This document shows positions 43,583 to 51,650 of a DNA stretch of 64,000 bases, one piece after another. A program made the position numbers and the translations under genes. The DNA is from Nakamurella silvestris (GTDB taxonomy: Bacteria > Actinomycetota > Actinomycetes > Mycobacteriales > Nakamurellaceae), in contig QXCQ01000091.1 in the NCBI GenBank assembly GCA_003576535.1, positions 112,571 to 176,570 of the forward strand. Direction: 5' to 3'. Within the stretch, counting starts at the first letter, position 1. The number at the start of each line of letters is the position of its first letter. The notes under the pieces are model-generated. The model did not search any database. It saw only the letters and a list, made by a program, of their open reading frames with translations, and was not told where the DNA came from.

Positions 43583-44617
43583 TCAGACCGAACTCGACGG
43601 CCGCCACAGGTTGATCCCGCTGTCCTTGGCGTAGCGGTCGATCCGGGTGAGTTCCTCGTCGGTGAACTCCAGGTTCTGCACCGCGGCCACGTTGTCCTCG
43701 AGCTGGGTGACCGAGGAGGCCCCGATCAGCACCGAGGTGACCCGCTGGTCCCGCAGGGCCCAGGACAGCGCCAGCTGCGCCAGGCTCTGGCCGCGGTCGG
43801 CGGCCAGGTCGTTCAGAGCCCGGATCTGCCCGAGGGCCTCGTCGGTGAGCAGGCTCTGCGAGAGGGAACCCGGGCGGGCCGCCCGTGAACCCTCCGGGAT
43901 GCCGTTGAGGTACCGGTCGGTCAGCATGCCCTGGGCCAGCGGGGAGAAGGCGATGCAGCCGATCCCCTTCTCGCCGAGGGTGTCGAGCAGACCGTCCTCG
44001 ATCCAGCGGTTCAACATCGAGTAGGACGGCTGGTGGATCACCAGCGGGGTGCCCAGGTCGGCCAGGATGGCCGCGGCCCGGGCGGTGCGCTCCGGGGAGT
44101 AGGAGGAGATACCGGCGTAGAGGGCCTTGCCCGAGGTCACGGCGGTGTGCAGGGCGCCCATCGTCTCCTCGAGCGGGGTGTTCGGATCGGCGCGGTGGTG
44201 GTAGAAGATGTCGACGTAGTCGACGTTCATCCGCTTCAGCGACTGGTCCAGGCTCGCCCGCAGGTACTTCCGCGAACCCCAGTCCCCGTACGGACCCGGC
44301 CACATGTCGTAGCCGGCCTTCGTGGACAGGACCAGTTCGTCCCGGTACGGGGCGAAGTCGTCCCGCATGTGGCGGCCGAAGTTCTCCTCGGCACTGCCGT
44401 AGGGCGGGCCGTAGTTGTTGGCCAGGTCGAAGTGGGTGACCCCCAGGTCGAAGGCGCGGCGCAGGATCTGGCGCTGGGTGTCGAAGGGATTGACGTCCCC
44501 GAAGTTCTGCCACAGTCCGAGTGAGACGGCCGGCAGGTGCAGGCCACTGTTGCCCACACGTCGGTAGGGGTGGTTCTCGTATCGGCTCTCGGCGGCGATA
44601 TAGGTCATGTCCGTCAT
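43583..44617 (-). CDS. Aldo/keto reductase, L-glyceraldehyde 3-phosphate reductase (YghZ) type
   Basis: About 344 aa from ATG 44617 with AGGTG upstream. The AKR fold is clear: NHPYRRVGNSGLHLPAVSLGLW at the start, the catalytic Asp/Tyr in THFDLANNYGPPYG, Lys in LSTKAGYDMW, and His in IFYHHRADP. C-terminal NADPH-binding residues lie in SVLIGASSVTQLEDN. It reduces aldehydes such as methylglyoxal or glyceraldehyde 3-phosphate with NADPH. It is a single gene convergent with the metalloprotease. Confidence 0.88.
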   Translation of the reverse strand: MTDMTYIAAESRYENHPYRRVGNSGLHLPAVSLGLWQNFGDVNPFDTQRQILRRAFDLGVTHFDLANNYGPPYGSAEENFGRHMRDDFAPYRDELVLSTKAGYDMWPGPYGDWGSRKYLRASLDQSLKRMNVDYVDIFYHHRADPNTPLEETMGALHTAVTSGKALYAGISSYSPERTARAAAILADLGTPLVIHQPSYSMLNRWIEDGLLDTLGEKGIGCIAFSPLAQGMLTDRYLNGIPEGSRAARPGSLSQSLLTDEALGQIRALNDLAADRGQSLAQLALSWALRDQRVTSVLIGASSVTQLEDNVAAVQNLEFTDEELTRIDRYAKDSGINLWRPSSSV

Positions 44618-44885
44618 TCTGGCACCTGGTCCGCCCCGCCCCCGGCGCGGGCCCGCGTGGCCCTCGGGCGGCTCGCGGTGTGATTCCGCCGCTCGATGAC
44701 GGGTATCCCCCAGGCGTAACACGCGGAATTCAACGGCAACATCCGCCAAAAAGGGATTCGGCCACGCCGGAACTGGCCAAAGTTCGACTTCTTACCGCGC
44801 TGGGCCCATCCGGAGAGGTACGGTCACTCACGATTCGACAGCCCAGTACAGACAGGTCCAGGGCAAACACCAGAGAGGTAACACC

Positions 44886-45041
44886 ATGGCCGAGACTTAC
44901 AACGGGTACTGCGTCAAGTGCAAGGAGAAGCGGGACTTCGAAGGCGAGGCCGTGGAAACCAACGGCCGCCGGATGGCCAAGGGGATCTGCCCCGTCTGCG
45001 GCACCAAGATGAATCGGATCCTCGGCAAGGCCCAGGCCTGA
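44886..45041 (+). CDS. DUF5679 zinc-ribbon protein
   Basis: 51 aa: one CxxC at C9/C12 (YCVKCK) and a second at C35/C38 (CPVCG) form a zinc ribbon, with basic KMNRILGK after it. GAGAGG lies a few bases upstream of the ATG. It is a short, conserved actinobacterial protein of unknown role, perhaps nucleic-acid binding. It stands alone at the left edge of the accessory patch. Confidence 0.8.
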   Translation: MAETYNGYCVKCKEKRDFEGEAVETNGRRMAKGICPVCGTKMNRILGKAQA

Positions 45042-45335
45042 TCCGAAGCGCCCAGGCCGCCGCCTCCGGTCCGTACGCCGACCGGAGCCCGTGAGGCGGC
45101 GGCCCCTGCGTGCGGTCGTTCGGGTAGTGCGGGCCTGTTGCACCACTTCACCCTGGGTCATGCATCTGGAAAACCCGCTCATGGAGCACCCCCGGAAGCG
45201 CAGAGGGAAAATGGGCCAGGCCGACCGTGATGTCCAGGGCGTGATGTCCAAGGGTGGTGTTGCGGGACGGACCCCCCAGCCTGCGGTGGGGTGAGGGTTG
45301 CTGGACCTGGCCTACCGATTCCCACGCTCGACGCC
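45042..45335. other. Gene-poor spacer at the left edge of the accessory patch
   Basis: 294 bases with no supported gene. Two similar short segments, TGATGTCCAGGGCGTGATGTCCAAGG (45228-45253), form an imperfect 16-bp tandem duplication. The rest is not recognisable. Confidence 0.4.
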
Positions 45336-45665
45336 TCACTCACCGAACAGCTCGGCCTCAATGTCCGCAGCGGAGGCTTCGGCCATGCGGCGCATCAGCT
45401 CGCGGCTGTATCGCTCGTACTCGTTCAGCGAAATGCGGTGGTGGGTGCCGACCTTGGTGGCGGCGATCTCGCCGTCGGCAATCCGGCGCAGCACTGTGGA
45501 ACGCGACATCCCCAGCCGCTTGGCGACCTCGGCAGGAGTCAGCAACTCCACCCGCGTGGAGAAGTCGACCAGCTCACCGCGCTTCTTCGCAGAGTCCAGG
45601 AATGCGCGCACGCGTGCCCAGTCGTCATTCGACAGGTGTGCCGGGTCCACGGTCATGCTGCTCAT
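45336..45665 (-). CDS. Excisionase-family HTH protein, antitoxin-like
   Basis: About 109 aa from ATG 45665. The DNA-binding segment is LLTPAEVAKRLGMSRSTVLRRIADGEI followed by KVGTHHRISLNEYERY, the winged HTH of the excisionase/MerR-like family. The N-terminal half is helical. Such proteins are commonly antitoxins of PIN-type toxin pairs, but no PIN gene follows here, so it is an orphan or its partner is lost. It may be autoregulatory. Confidence 0.75.
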   Translation of the reverse strand: MSSMTVDPAHLSNDDWARVRAFLDSAKKRGELVDFSTRVELLTPAEVAKRLGMSRSTVLRRIADGEIAATKVGTHHRISLNEYERYSRELMRRMAEASAADIEAELFGE

Positions 45666-45702
45666 GTTCCCCAGCGTACCCGCTATGACCACTTGCGCAT
45701 GA

Positions 45703-45976
45703 CTAAGTGCTCACGTTGCTCGGCGGACGGGAGAGCATCGGGCATCCGGTGTCCTCGCTCAGACCGTGGGCCGACCAACGGGCCATCCGATCCGCCGGCC
45801 GGGTCGCCGGCAGTGGCAAGCTCCTCACGGTGGCGACAAACTCGGACTCCCCGATCACGCTAGATTCAACCAGTGCGCGCAGCACCGCCTTGCGATCCAC
45901 ACGCATGCTCCTGCGCGATTGCTCGCATCGAGACACCGGGGTGGCGAAGCCGCACTGCCTCGGCGACTTCATCTCC
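45703..45976 (-). pseudogene. Broken HTH gene relic (resolvase-like)
   Basis: One frame reads DEVAEAVRLRHPGVSMRAIAQEH and then leaves homology. The next frame, starting one base on, resumes as VDRKAVLRALVESSVIGESE. Joined, they give HPGVSMRAIAQEH + VDRKAVLRALVE, a good helix-turn-helix of the resolvase or transposase kind. The junction is near 45900. Upstream minus-strand sequence to about 46400 shows no continuous frame, so the rest of the gene is lost. Confidence 0.5.
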
Positions 45977-46409
45977 TCCGAGCCCCAGACGACGACGCCT
46001 CACGCTGCGCAGCGTGAGGTGCGCCGACACAGTGGCGCGATGCAGGCAGTAGGTCGGCAAATTCGTTGACCGTCCGAGCCGCGGGTCCACGAGCGTCCCG
46101 AATCGGAGCGGACTCCGGGCGCTGGGATACCCGGTAGGCATCCCCCGTCCACCGCGCGACCAAGGTATTTTGCAGTCCGAACTTCGCCCTTGACCAGGTC
46201 CAGCATCGGCGCGTCCCGCAGAATAGGAAACCGCGGGACCGGTGACAAAAGCACGCGCCCACACCTGCCCGAGACCACACGCCAGGAGAACTATGAGGCC
46301 CGAGCCCCGGTCACATGCGGCCGAGCCTGGCGTATCGACATGCACGCGATCTGAGCGGAGATGCCGGGCGGAGATGCCGGGCCCTTCCTGTCGTTTATCA
46401 GCGCTCGAA

Positions 46410-46940
46410 CTAGTCCTCGAACTCCAGGTCTTCGAGCAGGATGCGCATAATGAGCGTGTCATCCCGAGGGTCCGGCGTGTTCGCCTGCTGCGTGAACACA
46501 CTCCGGAAGAACTGGGGCCACGTCGAGTTCGTCGGATATTGAGCACACCAGATGAAGCGCGCTGGACGCTGGGGGATGCCGACGTAGGACAACCCCCGCA
46601 CCATGTCCTCTTCGACGATGCCGGCGTTCGTGGCGCCAAGATCGGACGGTCGGTCGATCAAATGACCGGCATCATCGGGGTTCGCTGCCCGGATCTCATC
46701 GCTGATCCCGTCTGCAGCGACCCTGACAGCACGCCGTGGTCCAAGTTCCCAGATCAATTGCATCTTCATCAGCTGGTCACTGAGCGGCAAGAACTTCTTA
46801 CCGGCGACCAGGACTCCGTCGAGTGTCATCTTGGCAACCAAAAACTGATCCCATCTCATGTGAGGGACGCTAACACCGGAAAATGCGCTCGACGGGGGGA
46901 TGTAGAGCATCATCACGGGTCCGGCCATTTCCGAATGCAC
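46410..46940 (-). CDS. Hypothetical protein of the accessory patch
   Basis: 176 aa from GTG 46940, or from an ATG four codons on. Features are a basic-hydrophobic first third (RWDQFLVAKMTLDGVLVAGKKF), WELGPRRAVRVAADGISDEIRAA, and a C-terminal half with several Pro, ending LIMRILLEDLEFED. I recognise no family, signal or membrane segment. Base composition is lower in GC than core genes. The next gene on the strand lies 133 nt upstream. Confidence 0.5.
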   Translation of the reverse strand: MHSEMAGPVMMLYIPPSSAFSGVSVPHMRWDQFLVAKMTLDGVLVAGKKFLPLSDQLMKMQLIWELGPRRAVRVAADGISDEIRAANPDDAGHLIDRPSDLGATNAGIVEEDMVRGLSYVGIPQRPARFIWCAQYPTNSTWPQFFRSVFTQQANTPDPRDDTLIMRILLEDLEFED

Positions 46941-47073
46941 AACTAGGCAATGTTCTCCCGCGCCAGAGCCGACACCTGAATTCGACCGACCCCACGGCGC
47001 TCATCGGACTAGCAAGCTAAGAAGAGCTACCGATCGTTTGCGATCCATTCACGTTGCGTTGTAACGACGTGTC

Positions 47074-47751
47074 CTATGTGGTTGTGCCGTCGATCCGGGT
47101 CCGCTTAGGGTCCGAGCGCGCGATCGCCAATACAGCATCGCTGGCCTGACGGCGTGTCGCGAAATGGCCGAGACTGTCCTGGTTCCACAGCCACGCGTCC
47201 CACGCCCCGTCATCGAGTTCTGCGACGGCACCATAAGGGTCGGATCCGGAGTAGATCACAAGTCCCACTCCGGGCACATTCTCCCCTCTCAGTTCTGGCT
47301 TGGGCGCTTTCAGGGGGCCCTGTGCATTCTCCAAGCGGTCCCGTTCCGCTTCGAGACTGGCACCGTCGCACGGCGTGATGAACTCGATCGCCTCCCGTAC
47401 CTCTTCGGCGGTGTAGGGGGTGACTATCGTTATCTCGGCCGCGAAGGCCTTCAGGGTTCGCAGAGCCAGGCGACGCCAAGCGTTCGCGAACTTCAGCGGA
47501 ATGTGGACCGGGCTGGTCTTCGCTGCTTCAGGATCCCAGTCCTCGCCGGTGATCAGAAACGTGACGGACAGAGCAGGCCAGTGACCCAATGACGTCATCA
47601 GTTCCACGTAATTGTGGACGTCAGCCACTTCGAGACCGGTCTCCGTCGCGAGCAGCGCCTCGATCCGACTGCCGTTGTTCGCGATCGCATATAGGGGATG
47701 GAACCCCCGAACGGGGATGACGATATAGTCGTCGGCTTGAAAATGTTGCAC
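47074..47751 (-). CDS. Hypothetical protein of the accessory patch
   Basis: 225 aa from ATG 47751. It begins MQHFQADDYIVIPVRGFHPL, has a central helical region (FANAWRRLALRTLKAFAAEI) with a Cys in FITPCDG, and ends with a small domain GLVIYSGSDPYGAVAELDDGAWDAWLWNQDSLGHFATRRQASDAVLAIA, which looks like a DUF-type alpha/beta fold. I cannot assign a family. It is lower in GC than its surroundings. It is plausibly a horizontally acquired gene. Confidence 0.55.
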   Translation of the reverse strand: MQHFQADDYIVIPVRGFHPLYAIANNGSRIEALLATETGLEVADVHNYVELMTSLGHWPALSVTFLITGEDWDPEAAKTSPVHIPLKFANAWRRLALRTLKAFAAEITIVTPYTAEEVREAIEFITPCDGASLEAERDRLENAQGPLKAPKPELRGENVPGVGLVIYSGSDPYGAVAELDDGAWDAWLWNQDSLGHFATRRQASDAVLAIARSDPKRTRIDGTTT

Positions 47752-47887
47752 TCATCGCCTCCGTCCGATCCTGGGCTCTCCTCGTCGATCATCCCCTGCT
47801 CCGCTGGACACCTACGCAACGCCCTCCCAGGTTTGCGTGACGTTGAACCGGGTGGGGCAGATGTCGACGAGGGACCGGCCACCCGAG

Positions 47888-47907
47888 GCACAACCTGACG
47901 CCCTGAC
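47888..47907. repeat. 20-bp direct repeat, left copy
   Basis: GCACAACCTGACGCCCTGAC, identical to 48221-48240 in the same orientation, 333 bp away. It could be a residual attachment site or a target duplication around a lost or short inserted segment. Confidence 0.7.
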
Positions 47908-48220
47908 AGCAGCGGGATGAAACGAGGTCTACATCGACCGACCAGTGGAGGACTCCCGCGAAACGGTGAGACTGCCTTCCGGGTGGCCGGCGTACTCAAC
48001 ACCGACGGTGCAGATGAGCAAGCCGCCTCCGCACGCATGTCGCCCCGCGAGGGACGACGGGACGGGAAAGTTCCGCTGGCGTAGCGCGGGCCGCTCCCCT
48101 AGCGCCCACAACAGCTCAGCCGAGTCGATCCGGGAACGACTTAGCGATCTGCTGCCCACGACGATTGACGTGTGGATGCGCGTTGACTGCCACTGAGGAA
48201 TGCACTGTGCTCCACCCGCC

Positions 48221-48240
48221 GCACAACCTGACGCCCTGAC
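48221..48240. repeat. 20-bp direct repeat, right copy
   Basis: Identical to the copy at 47888. It lies about 80 bp before the start of the ThiF-like core gene, at the right edge of the accessory patch. Confidence 0.7.
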
Positions 48241-48318
48241 CGCCGGACGCAGCTGCCGAGCCGAAGGCCTTGTGGACAACCCGTCGGTGAGACCGGCCCG
48301 GCGTGCCACCCTCCACGG

Positions 48319-49377
48319 ATGAACGACATCCGCACCTCCGATGCCGGTCGTCGGGTGGTTCTCGGCGACGGCCTCTGTGTGATCGAACGTGACGCGGGCA
48401 CGGTCCAGATCGGCAGTGACCCTCCGCAGTGCTACGTCCTGCACAACGTCCCGCCGGGCACCGCCGGGGTACTCGCCGCGCTGGGCGGCCCGTTGCGTAT
48501 CGCCGAGGTCCTTAGCCGGTTGGAGGACAGCTGCGGGGGCGACCCGGAATTCTGGTCGGCCCTGCTCCGCCAGCTCCGCGATGCCGGTGTGCTGCACATC
48601 CTGCCCGACTCCCCCGGCCCCGATACCTCGGCTCCGGTGGTCCGCCCCGAGCGGGTCCCGCTCTCCCGGTACTACGGTCCCGACCTGGCCCAGCGCTTCC
48701 TGGCCAGGCGCAACGATGCGCTGGTGACGATCGCCGGCACCGGCCGGGTGGCCGCCGGTGTCTCCTCGATCCTGGTGTCCGCGGGGATCGGCCATGTGCA
48801 CATCAGCCCCGACCGTCCGTTGCAGCCCGTCGACACGGCACCTGCGGGCGTGTCCGCCGACGCCGGTCAGCACCTGCCCGACCGGACCCGGCTGGCGGCC
48901 GTCGCCCAACGGGTCCGTCCCGAGGTGGCCACCCATCCCCCGGTGCCGGCCGTCCCCGATCTGGTCGTCGTTGCCGGTGACGGCCCGGCCGAGGCCCTGG
49001 ACGTGATCACCCTGCTCCGAGAGGGTGTCCCGCACCTGGCCGCCTACGCCACGGGGGTACGCGGTGTGATCGGGCCGCTGGTGCTGCCCGGGCGCAGCAG
49101 TTGCCTGATCTGTCAGCAACTCCATCGGACGGGCTGGGATCCGGCCTGGCCGACGGTCGGCCGGGCCGCCGGTGCCGCGGTCTCGGTACCCACCAGCTGC
49201 CTGGCCACCATGGTCGCCGCCGCCGCGGCCGATCAGGTGCTCCAGTTCGTCGACGGCCGCGGCGAACCGGCCACCGTCAACGGCACCCTGGAATGGCGTT
49301 TCGGCGACTGGCGACCGCGCCGACGCAGCTGGGCGATCCACGGTGACTGCCTGTGTCGGAGCCTGCCGGAACGCTGA
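48319..49377 (+). CDS. ThiF/E1-like protein (Rv3196-type, cyclodehydratase-like)
   Basis: 352 aa. The N-terminal region (about 10-110) resembles the precursor-binding domain of TOMM cyclodehydratases, and the centre and C-terminus resemble E1-like proteins (DLVVVAGDGPAEAL, YATGVRGVIGPLVLPGRSSCLICQQLHR). A zinc-type pair CLIC and CLC appear near 257 and the end. A complete ATP-binding GxGxxG is not obvious. No precursor peptide or dehydrogenase is near. It occupies the conserved slot upstream of the ABC1 kinase gene. Confidence 0.7.
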   Translation: MNDIRTSDAGRRVVLGDGLCVIERDAGTVQIGSDPPQCYVLHNVPPGTAGVLAALGGPLRIAEVLSRLEDSCGGDPEFWSALLRQLRDAGVLHILPDSPGPDTSAPVVRPERVPLSRYYGPDLAQRFLARRNDALVTIAGTGRVAAGVSSILVSAGIGHVHISPDRPLQPVDTAPAGVSADAGQHLPDRTRLAAVAQRVRPEVATHPPVPAVPDLVVVAGDGPAEALDVITLLREGVPHLAAYATGVRGVIGPLVLPGRSSCLICQQLHRTGWDPAWPTVGRAAGAAVSVPTSCLATMVAAAAADQVLQFVDGRGEPATVNGTLEWRFGDWRPRRRSWAIHGDCLCRSLPER

Positions 49378-49447
49378 CCTGGTCGAACACCCGGCCGGTT
49401 GGCCCGTTCCCCGATAAGAAATGGACCCATGGCGCACAATGGGTGGT

Positions 49448-50758
49448 GTGCCCGACATCCCCCAAGGCGCGCTGAGTCGAAGCGCGAAACTCGCAGGTCT
49501 TCCGTTGTCCGCCGCCGGACGCGCGACCAAGGGGCTGGGCCAGCGCATTCTCGGCAAGGACCGCGACGAGGTGAGTGCCGATCTGCAACGCCGGACGGCC
49601 GAACAGGTCTTCCAGGTGCTCGGCACCCTCAAGGGCGGGGCCATGAAATTCGGCCAGGCACTGAGTGTGTTCGAGGCCGCGATGCCCGAGGAGGCGGCAG
49701 AGCCCTACCGCGAGGCCCTGACCAAACTCCAGAACAGCGCACCGGCGATGGACGGAGCCACGGTGCGGCGGTTGATGGCCGAGCAGCTGGGCACCGGGTG
49801 GCCCAAGTACTTCAAGGATTTCGACGACGAGGCCCGCGCGGCGGCGAGCATCGGCCAGGTCCACCACGGCATCTGGCGGGACGGTCGGGAGGTGGCTGTC
49901 AAACTGCAGTACCCCGGCGCGGCCGCCGCCCTGAAGGCCGATATGAACCAGCTGTTTCGGCTCGGCCGGTTGATGTCCCCGTTGGTGCCGGGCATGCAGT
50001 TCAAACCCCTGCTCGCCGAGATGCGGGACCGGGTGATGGAGGAGGTCGACTACGCGGCCGAGGCCGACAACCAGCGTGCCTTCGCCAAGGCCTACGACAA
50101 CGACCCGAACATCGCGGTGCCGAAGGTCGTCGCCAGCGCTCCGGCCCTCATCGTCTCCGAGTGGGTCGCGGGTGCCGGCCTGGCCTCGATCATCGCCAAC
50201 GGCACCACCGAGCAGCGTGACGAGTCGGGGCGGCTGCTCACCGAGCTGCACTTCTCCGCCCCCGTGCGGGTAGGACTGCTGCACTCCGATCCGCACCCGG
50301 GCAACTACCTGCTCCGGCCGGACGGACGCCTCGGCGTCATCGACTTCGGGTCCATCGCCCGGATGCCCGACGGCAGTCCCCCGCTGCTCGGCCGGATGTC
50401 GCGGCTCGCTCTGGAGGGCCGCGCCGACGAACTGCTCGCCGGACTGCGCGACGAGGGTTTCGTGCCGGACAACTACGACCCGGACCCGACCGTCCTGATG
50501 AACTACCTGGTGCCCTATGTCGAGCCGTTGCGGCATCCGACCTTCCACTTCACCCGCACCTGGATGCAGGCCCAGGCGGCCCGGCTGTCGGATTTCCGCA
50601 GTGTCGAGGTCAAGATGGCCCGGCATCTGAACCTGCCACCGTCGTACCTGATGATCCACCGGGTGACCTTCGGCTCCATCGGGGTGCTCTGCCAGCTCGA
50701 TGCGACCGCGCCCTTCCGGCAGATCGTCGAGCGCTGGCAGGCCGGTTTCAACGACTGA
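49448..50758 (+). CDS. ABC1/UbiB-family atypical protein kinase (Rv3197 type)
   Basis: 436 aa from GTG 49448 (MPDIPQGALSRSAKL aligns with homologue starts). The signature LGTLKGGAMKFGQALSVFEAA has the KxGQ-type nucleotide-binding region. AAASIGQVHHG, VAVKLQYPG and the catalytic HSDPHPGNYLL with VIDFGS follow. Family members are ATPases linked to quinone or lipid metabolism; mycobacterial relatives are involved in macrolide tolerance through the WhiB7 region. The gene precedes whiB7 on the opposite strand. Confidence 0.9.
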   Translation: MPDIPQGALSRSAKLAGLPLSAAGRATKGLGQRILGKDRDEVSADLQRRTAEQVFQVLGTLKGGAMKFGQALSVFEAAMPEEAAEPYREALTKLQNSAPAMDGATVRRLMAEQLGTGWPKYFKDFDDEARAAASIGQVHHGIWRDGREVAVKLQYPGAAAALKADMNQLFRLGRLMSPLVPGMQFKPLLAEMRDRVMEEVDYAAEADNQRAFAKAYDNDPNIAVPKVVASAPALIVSEWVAGAGLASIIANGTTEQRDESGRLLTELHFSAPVRVGLLHSDPHPGNYLLRPDGRLGVIDFGSIARMPDGSPPLLGRMSRLALEGRADELLAGLRDEGFVPDNYDPDPTVLMNYLVPYVEPLRHPTFHFTRTWMQAQAARLSDFRSVEVKMARHLNLPPSYLMIHRVTFGSIGVLCQLDATAPFRQIVERWQAGFND

Positions 50759-50781
50759 CCGCCCCCGACCCTTCCGCGAGC

Positions 50782-50818
50782 GGACCTTCACACCCCAGAA
50801 ATTGGGGTGTGAAGGTCC
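50782..50818. terminator. Bidirectional terminator between ABC1 kinase and zinc-finger gene
   Basis: GGACCTTCACACCCC and GGGGTGTGAAGGTCC are perfect 15-bp arms with a 7-nt loop. An outer TCGCGA-like extension adds more pairing. It lies between two convergent stops. Confidence 0.85.
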
Positions 50819-50833
50819 AATCGCGAGGGAGTG

Positions 50834-51037
50834 TTACCAGTCGTCGCGATGCAGTCCGGCCTCGATGGAGCGAAGATGCAGTCGCGCGCAGTTCTCGCAC
50901 AACCACACCCCGCCCCGTCGAGGCTGGAATTCGTACACCCAGGTGACCGGCGGATCTGCCGGCGACCCGGTCAGCGGGTCAGTGCCGGTTCCCTGTCCGC
51001 AGAGGGAACAGGTGACGGCGGCATCGGCGGCGGGCAT
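50834..51037 (-). CDS. Small zinc-finger-like protein
   Basis: 67 aa from ATG 51037. CSLCG (C10/C13) and CENC (about C47/C50) form a four-Cys zinc site. WVYEFQPRRGGVWLCENCARLHLR is characteristic of small conserved actinobacterial proteins located near whiB7. Function is unknown. It overlaps the 3' end of the preceding small gene by 67 bp in another frame. Confidence 0.7.
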   Translation of the reverse strand: MPAADAAVTCSLCGQGTGTDPLTGSPADPPVTWVYEFQPRRGGVWLCENCARLHLRSIEAGLHRDDW

Positions 51038-51381
51038 ACCGGCACACTATTGCCTGCCCGCCTGCGCGGCCAACGGTTCCGGACCGACTTCCAGGCCCAG
51101 ACCACCATGCTCATCCGCTTCTCGCCCGTGCGGGCCAGTGCGGTCTCCTGGCGCTCGCGTGCCAGCCGACGAAGCTCGGCCACACGGAGCGCCTCCCGCA
51201 TTCGTTCCTGCGCCAACAGTATTTCCAACATATTCATGCTCCAGTTCGTATGCCCGATTTCGGGCGAGAGTCCTTGACCGACAGCCGTAGTGGCCGACGG
51301 ATTCTTCAATTTGTCGAGATCGGTTGCAGGCGGCCAACTACCGTCGCCTCGATTCCGATTCAGTCCGATAGTCGTTGTCAT
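50971..51381 (-). CDS. Small hypothetical protein coupled to whiB7
   Basis: 136 aa. The ATG overlaps the whiB7 stop by 4 bp (ATGA). A helical central segment NMLEILLAQERMREALRVAELRRLARERQETA is amphipathic, like many small actinobacterial proteins of unknown function. The basic VRNRWPRRRAGN precedes a Pro-rich tail. The 3' 67 bp overlap the zinc-finger gene. Coupling suggests co-expression with whiB7. I cannot name a family. Confidence 0.6.
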   Translation of the reverse strand: MTTTIGLNRNRGDGSWPPATDLDKLKNPSATTAVGQGLSPEIGHTNWSMNMLEILLAQERMREALRVAELRRLARERQETALARTGEKRMSMVVWAWKSVRNRWPRRRAGNSVPVCPPPMPPSPVPSADREPALTR

Positions 51382-51650
51382 GCCGCGATCTTCCGCGGAC
51401 GCCCACGACCACGCTTGCGCGGGATGACCACACCGTGATCGATGATCTCCCCGCCCCAGACACCCCAGGGCTCCTGGCGTTCCAGGGCGCTCGCCAGGCA
51501 GGCGGCCCGGGCCGGGCAGCCGTCGCACAGCGACTTGGCCCGCTCCAGCTCCGAGGGCTGATCTGCGAAGAACAGGTCGGGGTCCCCGACGTGACATGGC
51601 AGGTCGGTACCGAATATGGGATCTTCGATCTCTCCGGTCAGTACGTTCAT
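51378..51650 (-). CDS. WhiB7 redox-sensitive transcription factor
   Basis: 90 aa. The four [4Fe-4S] cysteines are C19, C42, C45 and C51 (LCDGCPARAAC). The G[I/V]WGG turn is at 63-67, followed by the basic C-terminal AT-hook RKRGRGRPRK that distinguishes WhiB7 from other WhiB proteins. It binds the primary sigma factor and AT-rich promoter sites and activates intrinsic antibiotic-resistance genes. Ribosome site GGAG is seven bases upstream. The long leader with a uORF (51651-52217) suggests control at the level of transcription elongation or translation. Confidence 0.93.
   Translation of the reverse strand: MNVLTGEIEDPIFGTDLPCHVGDPDLFFADQPSELERAKSLCDGCPARAACLASALERQEPWGVWGGEIIDHGVVIPRKRGRGRPRKIAA

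Larger units (their letters stand above)
47752..48318. other. Gene-poor spacer with a 20-bp direct repeat
   Basis: No supported gene. It contains the direct repeats at 47888 and 48221. A short plus frame (47945-48196) has no homology and no ribosome site, and the minus-strand frames are not coherent. Confidence 0.5.

Noticed and set aside
45148-45339. Small minus-strand frame as a PIN toxin partner of the HTH gene
   Set aside because: It lacks the acidic residues and hydrophobic strands of a PIN domain and any known similarity.
47945-48196. Plus-strand 83-codon frame between the direct repeats
   Set aside because: There is no ribosome site or homology, and composition is not gene-like.
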